The notes below the pieces were generated by a model, which was not told the origin of the DNA, searched no databases, and saw only the letters and a list, made by a program, of their open reading frames with translations. Below, one piece after another: positions 49,204 through 57,172 of a stretch of DNA of 64,000 nt (position 1 is the stretch's first letter; every line of letters begins with the position of its first letter). The position numbers were made by a program, and so were the translations under genes. Source of the stretch: Bellilinea sp034411135 (GTDB lineage Bacteria; Chloroflexota; Anaerolineae; Anaerolineales; Anaerolineaceae); contig DAOUMN010000021.1 in assembly GCA_034411135.1 (NCBI GenBank), positions 62,001 through 126,000 of the forward strand, read 5' to 3'.

Positions 49204-49773
49204 TTAATGCTTGCCGTTGTCTTCCTCTTCTTCATCCTCGTCTTCGTATTCATATTCTTCGTCGTCGTAGTCAAAGTCGTCATCTTCGCCGCCATGGGCA
49301 TGTCCGTGTTCCAGCTCTTCTTCGGTGGCGGAGCGCAATTCGAGAATTTTGATGTCAAAATGCAGAGTCTCGCCTGCCAGTGGGTGATTGAAATTCAGGC
49401 GAACAATATCTTTAGTCACCTCGTGAACAGTTGCCAGCATGACTTCGTCTTCTTCATCACGGATTTCCAGTTCGGTTCCAATGTCCAGGGGAATATCCTT
49501 AGGGAACTCACTGCGCGGTACATCCATAAAGGCTTCCGGGTCGACATCGCCATACCCGTCTTGTGGGCTGACAATGATCTTCTTGGTGTCGCCTACTTTG
49601 AGTCCGTACAGTTCGCGTTCCAAACCAGGAATGATATTGCGATATCCCTGCAGGAAAATCAAGGGGTCCGAATCTTCTGAGGAATCGATCACCTCGTCCT
49701 TGATGGACAGGGTGTACGCCATCGTGACAACCACATCATCGGCCACCACGGCTGGGCTTTGGTTTTGGTCCAT
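49204..49773 (-). CDS. slyD: SlyD-like FKBP peptidyl-prolyl isomerase
   Basis: This 189-residue protein has a split FKBP domain with an inserted IF domain, as in SlyD: LIFLQGYRNIIPGLERELYG before the insert and FNHPLAGETLHFDIKI after it. It speeds prolyl isomerisation and acts as a chaperone. The C-terminal tail is almost wholly acidic (Asp, Glu, Tyr) with only a few His, in contrast to the His/Cys-rich metal-binding tail of E. coli SlyD. GGGAG five bases before the ATG at 49773 fixes the start. Confidence 0.92.
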   Translation of the reverse strand: MDQNQSPAVVADDVVVTMAYTLSIKDEVIDSSEDSDPLIFLQGYRNIIPGLERELYGLKVGDTKKIIVSPQDGYGDVDPEAFMDVPRSEFPKDIPLDIGTELEIRDEEDEVMLATVHEVTKDIVRLNFNHPLAGETLHFDIKILELRSATEEELEHGHAHGGEDDDFDYDDEEYEYEDEDEEEEDNGKH

Positions 49774-49827
49774 TTTTACTCCCATCTTTCTGGGTCTTCC
49801 CCAGAAGCAAGTGAATTTAACCCTTGC

Positions 49828-49836
49828 ATTATAACA
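49828..49836 (-). promoter_or_regulatory. Extended -10 promoter of slyD
   Basis: On the minus strand TGTTATAAT combines a perfect -10 with the TGn extension, 55 bases before the ATG. No good -35 box is seen. Confidence 0.5.
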
Positions 49837-49846
49837 CCAAACAACT

Positions 49847-50518
49847 TTATTCCCCGAACACCTCGCAGCGTGGTGGTTTACCGGTGAGTTGAAGTTTTTT
49901 CCAGTTTACCAGGGTATCGTCCATTGGCAGATTCGAGCGCCAATGTTCCGGGATGAGGTGGCGCCAATCGATTTGTTGAAAAGCCGCATCACCGAGACCA
50001 ATGAACTGCTGACATAGTTTCGATAAATAGACTTTTTCAACCGCAATCACACCAGCAGAGGGGTCTTCGACAGTCAGGTTTTCTGTCACAAGTAGTTCAG
50101 CAACCAGCAGAGAGAGCGCTTGATGGTCAAAAACCACAAAGTTGTCCCAATTCATCTCGGTTTGTTGGGTGATCTGGCGCAGGAATTTCGGGCTGGGAGA
50201 TTTGCTGGCGGTTAAAGAAAATTCCGGCAAGGTAGACTGTGTTTCATACGGATTGGGAATGATGGGTTGGAAGATCAATTTTGGATCGGGAAAATACACT
50301 ATCAACCCCCAGACGGAAACCAGTTTGGGCTGGTCACTATCGAGCTGATCAACATGGATCAGTAAAATATTTTGCTGGAATGGGGACACCGAACGGTTTA
50401 TTGCCACTGGCTCACTGGATAGCGAGGCGGCATCGAGTGATTTCTGTGCCAGAAAAAAGCCCACCACAAGGCAGGCTATAAAGGCTAGGAACGAAATCAC
50501 GATGAGCAGTTTACGCAT
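49847..50518 (-). CDS. Membrane-anchored extracytoplasmic protein of unknown function
   Basis: This 223-residue protein has one N-terminal transmembrane segment or uncleaved signal (RKLLIVISFLAFIACLVVGFFLA), then a soluble region outside the membrane with QQNILLIHVDQLDSDQPKLVSVWGL. I do not recognise a domain. The ILLIHVD and WGLIVYFP strands recall the start of cell-envelope attenuator (LytR-like) proteins, but the catalytic Arg and Asp residues are not evident. It follows the glycosidase-like gene by one base on the minus strand. Confidence 0.62.
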   Translation of the reverse strand: MRKLLIVISFLAFIACLVVGFFLAQKSLDAASLSSEPVAINRSVSPFQQNILLIHVDQLDSDQPKLVSVWGLIVYFPDPKLIFQPIIPNPYETQSTLPEFSLTASKSPSPKFLRQITQQTEMNWDNFVVFDHQALSLLVAELLVTENLTVEDPSAGVIAVEKVYLSKLCQQFIGLGDAAFQQIDWRHLIPEHWRSNLPMDDTLVNWKKLQLTGKPPRCEVFGE

Positions 50519-50519
50519 A

Positions 50520-51638
50520 TCACTTTTTATACAAGCATTTGGGAATGGGGGCGCTTTTGGGTCGCCCCGGTCGATCTACGCCGGTAGTGGGGTTGGTCTG
50601 CTGGATCAGGGCTTGTAAAACGGAATAAAACGGATGGAAAGTAGTATGGCTGGTGATCAGCGCAGTCTGCGCAAACAGCGGATTTTCACTGGATGGAGGG
50701 TTGAGATTTTGAATGAAGACAACACCCATATACAGTTGTGACCGCATTTGAATCAGGGCTTGTTTTTGCCACTCAGCTTGTTCGATTCCATTCCGGAAAT
50801 GCTGATCAGTCATATCAATTGTACCATCGGGTGGATTGATTAAAGTGATCCAGAGGATACCATTGGCGTGCCCGTTTTCCAGCATTGTCTGGCGTACTTG
50901 CTCATAATGGCGCAAGGCGTGTTGATCAGCAGCAGATGGTGGTCGCAAAGGGTCACCGCTTAGTACGGGCATTTGCAGGCTGAGCAGCGGCATCCAGTCT
51001 TTGGCGCCGGCGGCGTATAATTGTTGGAGGTAATCGAGGTCATTCCAATCGTCAGGCGTGGAATTCACACTGGAGGGCTGCAACCCTGCTGCTACGAGAT
51101 AGAGTGGACTGCCATTTTCTTTGAGCGTTGCCTGAACTTGTTGAAAGAGATTGGCATATTGCCAGGGATCCGGTTTAGCACCCCAACCCTGGGTGGTATT
51201 GGCGGCCGGGAACAACTCAACAGCCTGCAGAGTGGGGGCGTAGCGATTGCCAAGCCAGGTGAGCCATTGGGTGGTATAGGAAACATCAATCCCGGTGTCA
51301 TTGCGTGCCCATGCTGGTGGATTGGTCAGGCTGATCATTACTGCCACCTGGCGTGTTTTCAGGCTTTGCATGGCTGTATCCAGTGCGGCAATGTCCGGCG
51401 CGCTGTCCATTTGTGGCATGGCGGCTGCCCAGTCGAGTGGCAGGGCAACCCAATCCAGTTTTAGGTCGCCGGCAATCTGACTTGCAGGTTCCACCAGACT
51501 GCTGTACGGGTGCAGCCAGGCACCGTAACCAAAATCAGGCGAGCCGGGTAGTCCGCGGATGGCGGAAATTGTGTTGGTGGGAATAACCAGCAAGACCAGG
51601 AAGGCGATGGCGATTCCTGTTCGTAAGACTCTCTTCAT
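50520..51638 (-). CDS. Secreted TIM-barrel glycosidase-like protein
   Basis: This 372-residue protein has a signal peptide (VLRTGIAIAFLVLLVIP) and a region with alternating beta-strand and helix pattern and motifs such as DWVALPLDWAAAM, NPPAWARND and LQAVELFPAANTT, resembling GH39/GH5-type barrels. The acid Glu pair is not clear, so it may not be an enzyme. It is exported. The ATG at 51638 lies in front of the signal peptide, while a longer frame adds a Cys/Phe-rich stretch without a ribosome-binding site. It lies next to a small membrane-protein gene (51644). Confidence 0.6.
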   Translation of the reverse strand: MKRVLRTGIAIAFLVLLVIPTNTISAIRGLPGSPDFGYGAWLHPYSSLVEPASQIAGDLKLDWVALPLDWAAAMPQMDSAPDIAALDTAMQSLKTRQVAVMISLTNPPAWARNDTGIDVSYTTQWLTWLGNRYAPTLQAVELFPAANTTQGWGAKPDPWQYANLFQQVQATLKENGSPLYLVAAGLQPSSVNSTPDDWNDLDYLQQLYAAGAKDWMPLLSLQMPVLSGDPLRPPSAADQHALRHYEQVRQTMLENGHANGILWITLINPPDGTIDMTDQHFRNGIEQAEWQKQALIQMRSQLYMGVVFIQNLNPPSSENPLFAQTALITSHTTFHPFYSVLQALIQQTNPTTGVDRPGRPKSAPIPKCLYKK

Positions 51639-51643
51639 GAGGT

Positions 51644-51862
51644 TCACCGCAGGACGAGGATTAAGTGGGGCAGGGAAAAACCCGCAAAAAAACCGAAAAC
51701 ACCGCTCAAGACAATCCATACCAGGCTACGCATCCGCTCAGGTTTTTTGAAAAACTCGACTGCTTCTCGGATTACGCCGCGCAGCCAGGTCGAGCGAGTA
51801 AGCAAGTCTATGGCGACGTCCCAAAACATCAATTCGAATTTTCGATAAAGGGGTGCGTTCAT
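51644..51862 (-). CDS. Small membrane-associated protein of unknown function
   Basis: A 72-residue protein with an amphipathic N-terminal part (FELMFWDVAIDLLTRSTWLR) and one C-terminal transmembrane helix (about 47-68). Not recognised. It sits between the 72-residue protein at 51881 and the glycosidase-like gene on the same strand, so is probably expressed with ftsZ and these genes. Confidence 0.6.
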   Translation of the reverse strand: MNAPLYRKFELMFWDVAIDLLTRSTWLRGVIREAVEFFKKPERMRSLVWIVLSGVFGFFAGFSLPHLILVLR

Positions 51863-51880
51863 GCAAAATTCTCCAATGGA

Positions 51881-52099
51881 TTATCGTGACGAAGAGAGTT
51901 TGGTAATTTTGCCTTCTGCGCTCACAACGGCGCGAACGGTGTGCTTGATGGCATGTCCGTTATCGGTGGTGGCATGTCCTTCGAAAATCATCAAGTAGGA
52001 TCCGCTGACTTGCGCTTTGACTTTTGGAACCGCGCCGCGCACTTCGGGGTGTTTTTGATACACTTGTTTACAAACCGCTTGTAGGGTTTTGGTATCCAT
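51881..52099 (-). CDS. Small conserved-looking protein of unknown function
   Basis: This 72-residue protein starts MDTKTLQAVCKQVYQKHPEV and has an alternating strand pattern VKAQVSGSYLMIFEGHA and TVRAVVSAEGKITKL. It is soluble, with no signal. I do not recognise it. The gene lies 18 bases after ftsZ on the minus strand and probably belongs to its operon, which would make a role in division worth testing. Confidence 0.62.
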   Translation of the reverse strand: MDTKTLQAVCKQVYQKHPEVRGAVPKVKAQVSGSYLMIFEGHATTDNGHAIKHTVRAVVSAEGKITKLSSSR

Positions 52100-52117
52100 G
52101 CGCTTGCCTCTTATTGA

Positions 52118-53278
52118 TCAACGTACCCGGCGGCGAAGAAAGGCGGGAATATCGAGGTCGGTTTGAATCGACGCGGTCTCGGCGGGCTGCGCTGCAGCGA
52201 CCATTTTTTCAACCACTGCGGCAGCTCGTTGCACCGGCACTGGCTGAGGTTGAGCCAAAGCTTCAGCCGGTCGGCTGATCACACGCGGCACTTCTACCGC
52301 CGTTGCGCCAATGCCGGTCAAGATCATAATAACTTCAACCCGGTCACCCATGCGTTCATCGGTGATAACCCCAGGAATGATATCTGCCTGGTTGTTGGTT
52401 TTTTCCTGCAGGTCGGTCAGTGCATCCATGACTTCAACGAAGGTCAGATCCGAACCGGCGGTGAAATTTACGATAATACCGTTAACATTATCCAGGTGAA
52501 TGTCATCGATTAAGGGGTGGTGAAGCGCTTGTTCGATGGCTTTCTGTGCTTTGCGCTCGCCCTGGGCGAAGCCAATCGAGAGTAGAGAGCCACCGCCTGA
52601 CTGCATCATATTGCGGATATGGGCAAAATCGACATTGATCAAGCCAGGCTCGGTGATCAGTTCAGAAATCCCCTGAATGCCCTGGCGCAGAACATCATCG
52701 GCCAGGCGGAACGCCATTTCCAGGGTCAGGTCGCGGGAGGCAATCTTCAACAAGCGATCATTGGGAATGGTGATCAACGTATCGGTGTACGGGCGCAGAC
52801 GCGCCAGCCCATCACGGGCGTTTGCCTGTCGGCGTCCGATTTCGAACATGAATGGGGTGGTGACCACGGCAACGGTTACGGCTCCAAGCGCGCGGGCTAC
52901 ACGGGCGGCAATCGAAATCGAGCCGGTGCCCGTGCCGCCGCCCATCCCGGCGGTCAGGAAAACCATGTCAGCGCCTGCCAGGGCAGCATTCAGCTCTTTG
53001 TAACTTTCTTCTGCCGCGGCTTCACCAATTTTCCAATCGCCGCCAGCACCCAAACCGCGTGTCAGGCGCGGTCCCAGTTGGATTTTGGTTGGCGCCAGGC
53101 TGCTCTTCAATGCCTGGGCATCGGTATTGGCGGCAATAAAATCTACCCCGCTAATGCCGAGTTCAATCATGCGATTGACTGCGTTAGTGCCTCCGCCGCC
53201 TAAACCAATTACCTTAAGAACCGGTTTATGCAGGTTGCTGGCTGCCGAAGATGGGTTGTTGCTAATGGTCATGTTCAT
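52118..53278 (-). CDS. ftsZ: FtsZ with a His in place of the T7-loop catalytic Asp
   Basis: This 386-residue tubulin homologue forms the division ring. The GTP-binding signature GGGTGTGS is intact at 113-120, along with VIGLGGGGTNAVNRM near the N-terminus, and the C-terminal peptide IPAFLRRR (FtsA/ZipA-type contact) is present. In the T7 loop, which completes the active site of the neighbouring subunit, NVDFAD reads NVDFAH: Asp217 is kept but the second Asp is His220. GTP hydrolysis may therefore be reduced or altered. AAGGAG nine bases before the ATG at 53278 fixes the start. No other dcw genes are adjacent. Confidence 0.92.
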   Translation of the reverse strand: MNMTISNNPSSAASNLHKPVLKVIGLGGGGTNAVNRMIELGISGVDFIAANTDAQALKSSLAPTKIQLGPRLTRGLGAGGDWKIGEAAAEESYKELNAALAGADMVFLTAGMGGGTGTGSISIAARVARALGAVTVAVVTTPFMFEIGRRQANARDGLARLRPYTDTLITIPNDRLLKIASRDLTLEMAFRLADDVLRQGIQGISELITEPGLINVDFAHIRNMMQSGGGSLLSIGFAQGERKAQKAIEQALHHPLIDDIHLDNVNGIIVNFTAGSDLTFVEVMDALTDLQEKTNNQADIIPGVITDERMGDRVEVIMILTGIGATAVEVPRVISRPAEALAQPQPVPVQRAAAVVEKMVAAAQPAETASIQTDLDIPAFLRRRVR

Positions 53279-53324
53279 GGTTTTCCACTCCTTGTTTCTC
53301 TGGGATGCAATACTCATGCCAGAA

Positions 53325-54644
53325 TTATGCCAACCAGTCGATTTCACACCCGCTTTGTTTGAGCGAATCGATCAGATCGGGGGGGATTTTTTCAGGAGCC
53401 ATTGCAATGGTCACGCGCACTGCCAGGCGGGCTTCAGAGAATGAAAACCCCAAGGTGGGACGGTATTGGTGAACGAAGGCGGAAAGTTTTTGCATCTTTT
53501 CTGCCAAATTGCCGTTAAGTGCTTCATCGATCAGCAGGTAATGGCGTATGGGATGGGCAATTCGGCGCAGACGCTCGTGATCAAAAATACCTGCGTCTGG
53601 AAAATCTGTTGGGTGGGTGCTTTTACCGGCACAAATTTTCTCGGCAACGCTCAAACGCGGCAGGTCGGCGTTGAACCAGGCAAACGGCGCGTGAGGAGAA
53701 TCCGGGTTGGCGCTCAGCACCCAGAAGTTGACCGCTGCAACCGAATCCGGAAAGGTGAACGTTGCTTCGGCTGTATCATCCTCACTTGTAGGGAGTGAGG
53801 GGTGGGCAGCCCAGGTAAACAGGTCGAGCAAAACCTGATTGTATTCACCAGACTGCACGACGGAGGCTTCGATGCGGGATGGGTGTTCGGGTAAACCCGC
53901 CTGCATCAGGAAGATCGGACAGGTCTTCTGGATGGCTGCCGAACAAATGGCGTTATACCAATCTGCAATGCCCATCCCGCGCTGATCCTGGGATTGGGGA
54001 GGAGTGGAATAGGGGCGGGAATCTGGCCAACGCTCCGGTCCGCCGCGTCCCCAATTAAGTGGGCGGTTGAAAGTCCAGGCGTAAGCTGCCAACGCCAGAT
54101 GCTGTAATACCGCGCCTTGTTTACGGCGTTCCATCGAATGCAGCGCAGCACGTAAAAAAGCCGTATCCCAAAAATTTCCTCCGGGTTCCAGGGCGGGAAA
54201 GAGCGGGACAGCGCCCACTTCAACAATCAGGTTTGCCAGGGGTAAATAGCGATCTAGAAAACGTTCAACCAGGTCTTGCTGTGCCCAGTGGTTGACCTGC
54301 CAGGATTCGAGCTGGTTGGGGCGGTCGTAGAACTGGATATGCCCGCAACCCCAAGCGGCGTACGACTCCACCAGCGGGGAAATCGTTTTCAAATCCGGTG
54401 GGCTGGATAGCGGCAAGGGGAACTGGACAACCGGTTGAATGCTGGCTTTGACCAAGCCGCCAATAAATGGCTCGGGAATTGCACGGCTGGTTTCACTGCG
54501 CAACACCAGCCAATTGACCCCCAAGTCCATTAATAAAGGCAGCCAGGTTTGTAAATCCCGTTCAGTGTAGTGCAGCGTATCGGGAAAATAATGAAAACCA
54601 AGTTTTCTAGACGGAATAGAAGTGTTCTGAGCGAGTGGGTTCAT
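53325..54644 (-). CDS. Protein with TIM-barrel-like pattern, function unknown
   Basis: This 439-residue protein has no signal peptide. Its N-terminal part (GFHYFPDTLHYTERD, PLLMDLGVNWLVLRSE) resembles the first strands of glycosidase-like barrels, as does FNRPLNWGRGGPERWP. The final 70 residues (RLAVRVTIAMAPEKIPPDLIDSLKQSGCEIDWLA) form a separate alpha/beta part. I do not recognise the family. It is the gene upstream of ftsZ on the same strand, 46 bases away, so may be cotranscribed with it. Confidence 0.6.
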   Translation of the reverse strand: MNPLAQNTSIPSRKLGFHYFPDTLHYTERDLQTWLPLLMDLGVNWLVLRSETSRAIPEPFIGGLVKASIQPVVQFPLPLSSPPDLKTISPLVESYAAWGCGHIQFYDRPNQLESWQVNHWAQQDLVERFLDRYLPLANLIVEVGAVPLFPALEPGGNFWDTAFLRAALHSMERRKQGAVLQHLALAAYAWTFNRPLNWGRGGPERWPDSRPYSTPPQSQDQRGMGIADWYNAICSAAIQKTCPIFLMQAGLPEHPSRIEASVVQSGEYNQVLLDLFTWAAHPSLPTSEDDTAEATFTFPDSVAAVNFWVLSANPDSPHAPFAWFNADLPRLSVAEKICAGKSTHPTDFPDAGIFDHERLRRIAHPIRHYLLIDEALNGNLAEKMQKLSAFVHQYRPTLGFSFSEARLAVRVTIAMAPEKIPPDLIDSLKQSGCEIDWLA

Positions 54645-54774
54645 GGGCGCTACCGGTGGAATTAGCACATACAAGTGGATCGTGGCTTTCAAGATCAAGA
54701 ATGCAAGAATTGTGCCATTCCCGGTTAAGGTTCTGCAAGTCCAGCCGACAGGTAGGCAATGTGAACAATTCTGC

Positions 54775-54780
54775 TATAAT
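54775..54780 (+). promoter_or_regulatory. -10 box of a possibly leaderless epimerase gene
   Basis: TATAAT ends 10 bases before the ATG at 54791 and no Shine-Dalgarno site lies between. A start of transcription 7-9 bases after the box would leave a leader of only 2-4 nt. Confidence 0.5.
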
Positions 54781-54790
54781 TCATCCCAGC

Positions 54791-55717
54791 ATGATCCTTG
54801 TGACCGGTGGAACCGGTTTTATTGGCAAAGCACTCATCCAACACCTGATCGCATCTGGAAAACAGGTGCGCATTCTGTTGCGCCCTGCCAAAAAATCACC
54901 CCAACTACCCAAGGGAATTCCGGTCGATGCGGCAGTATGCAGTTTGCGCGATGAGCGCGGACTGCGGGCTGCCATGCGTGGCGTGGATGCCATTTTTCAT
55001 CTGGCTGGAAGCGAGCGGCGCAGCAGCCGGGCGGACCTTACAGAGGTGGATGTGCTTGGCACCCAGGGATTGGTCAATGCCGCCGTTCAAGCTGGTGTCA
55101 AACGGTTGGTCATGATCAGCCATCTTGGTGCAGACCGCGCTTCGGCTTACCCGGTATTGCGCGCCAAAGGGCTGGCTGAGAATATTGTTGTCAACAGTGG
55201 TCTGCCGTTTACCATTCTGCGCTCGGCGGTTGTCTTTGGACGCGGGGACCAGTTTACAACATCTTTCGCGCGTTTACTACGGGTTTCGCCCTGGGTGGTC
55301 TTCATTCCGGGTGAAGGAGAAACACTGCTTCAACCGCTTTGGATCGAGGATTTGGTCAATTGCCTGGCGATCTGCATGGAAAACGCTGACCTGATCAACC
55401 AGATCGTATCGATTGGCGGGATCGAGATGTTATCCTTTCGCCAGATCCTGATCCAAATCATGAAGGCAACCGGTTCCGGAAGGCGGATTGTTTCACTTTC
55501 TCCACCTTTGTTGCGTCGCCTGGCAATCGTTGCGGATCAATTTTCTCGTTTCCCTCTTTCTATCTACTGGCTTGATTATCTCTCTGCTGACCGTACCACC
55601 CTGCTGGATACTATTCCGCGAGTGTTCGGCATTCTACCAGCCCGTTTCCACCAGCAGCTGGATTATCTATCTTCTCCTGCCGTCTATACCACCCAAAAAA
55701 AAGGTCTGGTTTTCTAA
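54791..55717 (+). CDS. NAD-dependent epimerase/dehydratase-like SDR
   Basis: This 308-residue protein has the atypical-SDR cofactor motif TGGTGFIG at 5-12 and a VKRLVMISHLGADRASAYPV segment typical of the complex I NDUFA9-like subfamily. Instead of the usual Tyr-x-x-x-Lys, this region reads SAYPVLRAKG, which still gives Tyr and Lys spaced by five. The substrate is unknown. A longer upstream frame is ignored because the Rossmann motif starts right at this ATG. Its stop overlaps the next ATG (TAATG), so the GH57 gene is coupled. Confidence 0.84.
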   Translation: MILVTGGTGFIGKALIQHLIASGKQVRILLRPAKKSPQLPKGIPVDAAVCSLRDERGLRAAMRGVDAIFHLAGSERRSSRADLTEVDVLGTQGLVNAAVQAGVKRLVMISHLGADRASAYPVLRAKGLAENIVVNSGLPFTILRSAVVFGRGDQFTTSFARLLRVSPWVVFIPGEGETLLQPLWIEDLVNCLAICMENADLINQIVSIGGIEMLSFRQILIQIMKATGSGRRIVSLSPPLLRRLAIVADQFSRFPLSIYWLDYLSADRTTLLDTIPRVFGILPARFHQQLDYLSSPAVYTTQKKGLVF

Positions 55718-57168
55718 TGAGCGAACAGGCAATTTCAATTCACGGACATTACTATCAACCTGCGAGAGAAGACCCGATAAGCGGAGAGGTTCCAAAGGAA
55801 GAAGGCGCTCAACCCTACCGCAACTGGAACGAACGCATCCATGATCAGTGTTATCGTCCGAATGCAGAATTGGGTAATTTTGAAAAGATCAGTTTTGATC
55901 TGGGTCCCACACTGATTAACTGGATGATTTCCTACGATCCTGCTACTTTTGCCCGCATTGTGGAACAAGAACAAAGCAATTTCAAACGCTTCGGCGTAGG
56001 CAATGGAATGGCGCAACCCTACCACCATACCATTTTGCCGCTAGCGGCGCGGCACGATAAATTGACCCAGATTCGCTGGGGATTAGCGGATTTTGAATTT
56101 CGTTTTTGTCACCGCCCAACAGGGATGTGGCTGCCGGAAACCGCCGTGGATAACGAGACCCTGCAAATCCTGGCGGATGAAGGCATTGAGTTTACCATTC
56201 TCGCGCCCTGGCAGGCGGAAACTTCCGATGTCAATATTGGTGAACCGTACCGGGTCGAGCTGGATAACGGGAAGCAGATTGGCGTGTTTTTCTACGACGC
56301 TGAGTTGAGTATGCGGGTCAGTTTCGATCCGGGATCGACTTCCAACGGCGATCGCTTTCTGAGCGATTACATTCTCCCCCGCTTTGCTGCTAATGGCCAT
56401 GGTGAGAGTGAGCCACGTCATTTGATTATTGCCTCGGATGGCGAACTGTATGGCCATCATCAACCCTTCCGGGATAAATTTTTATACTACCTGACCCATC
56501 GCGAGACGACTCACCCGCGGATGTTGAAATTTACCTACCCTGCAGTGTGGCTGCGCCAGCACCCTCCTGTAAAAACGGTTTCAATACGCCCAAACACCTC
56601 GTGGAGCTGTCACCATGGTGTGGCGCGATGGAAGGAAGCCTGTCCCTGTGCTTCCAATGGGGATTGGAAGACGCGGCTGCGCACAGCGATGAATCGGATT
56701 GCCTCCGCGGTTGATGAGCAGTTCCTCATGGCGGTATCGCCTTATCTGCCGGATGCGTGGGAGTTGTTGTACCGCTATATCGATGTGCTCCACGGTAAAA
56801 TGCTGGTGAGCGATTTTATCGAGCAGGTCTTTGAACGAAAAATTGAATCCAGCGAAGTCCGAAAAATTGACCTTTTGCTGCGTGCGCAGCTATACAAGCA
56901 ACGCATGTTTACCTCGTGCGGTTGGTTTTTCGAGGATTTTGACCGGCTGGAGCCGCGCCTAGTGGTGATCAGTGCAGCCCAGGCAATCTGGTTGGTGCGG
57001 ATGGCAACCGGTATTGATTTGGTACCCCAGGCGCAGGAATGGCTGGGCAAGGTACGTTCCTGGCGTTCCAGTTTGCGCGGGGACATGGTACTAAATAGTC
57101 ATATCGAACGGTTGCGATACGAACAATTAGCCTTCCCGTTCGTTCAAACACAAATTGAGCGCTTTTAG
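55717..57168 (+). CDS. GH57-type glycoside hydrolase with DUF3536 region
   Basis: This 483-residue protein has the GH57 N-terminal motif ISIHGHYYQPAREDP and the catalytic-region motif GMWLPETAVDNETL. The second half (from about 280) with TSWSCHHGVARWKEACPCASNGDWK is the DUF3536 signature. Such proteins act on alpha-glucans, though specific activity is untested for the DUF3536 group. There is no signal peptide, so it is cytoplasmic. It is coupled to the SDR gene. Confidence 0.87.
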   Translation: MSEQAISIHGHYYQPAREDPISGEVPKEEGAQPYRNWNERIHDQCYRPNAELGNFEKISFDLGPTLINWMISYDPATFARIVEQEQSNFKRFGVGNGMAQPYHHTILPLAARHDKLTQIRWGLADFEFRFCHRPTGMWLPETAVDNETLQILADEGIEFTILAPWQAETSDVNIGEPYRVELDNGKQIGVFFYDAELSMRVSFDPGSTSNGDRFLSDYILPRFAANGHGESEPRHLIIASDGELYGHHQPFRDKFLYYLTHRETTHPRMLKFTYPAVWLRQHPPVKTVSIRPNTSWSCHHGVARWKEACPCASNGDWKTRLRTAMNRIASAVDEQFLMAVSPYLPDAWELLYRYIDVLHGKMLVSDFIEQVFERKIESSEVRKIDLLLRAQLYKQRMFTSCGWFFEDFDRLEPRLVVISAAQAIWLVRMATGIDLVPQAQEWLGKVRSWRSSLRGDMVLNSHIERLRYEQLAFPFVQTQIERF

Positions 57169-57172
57169 GCGC

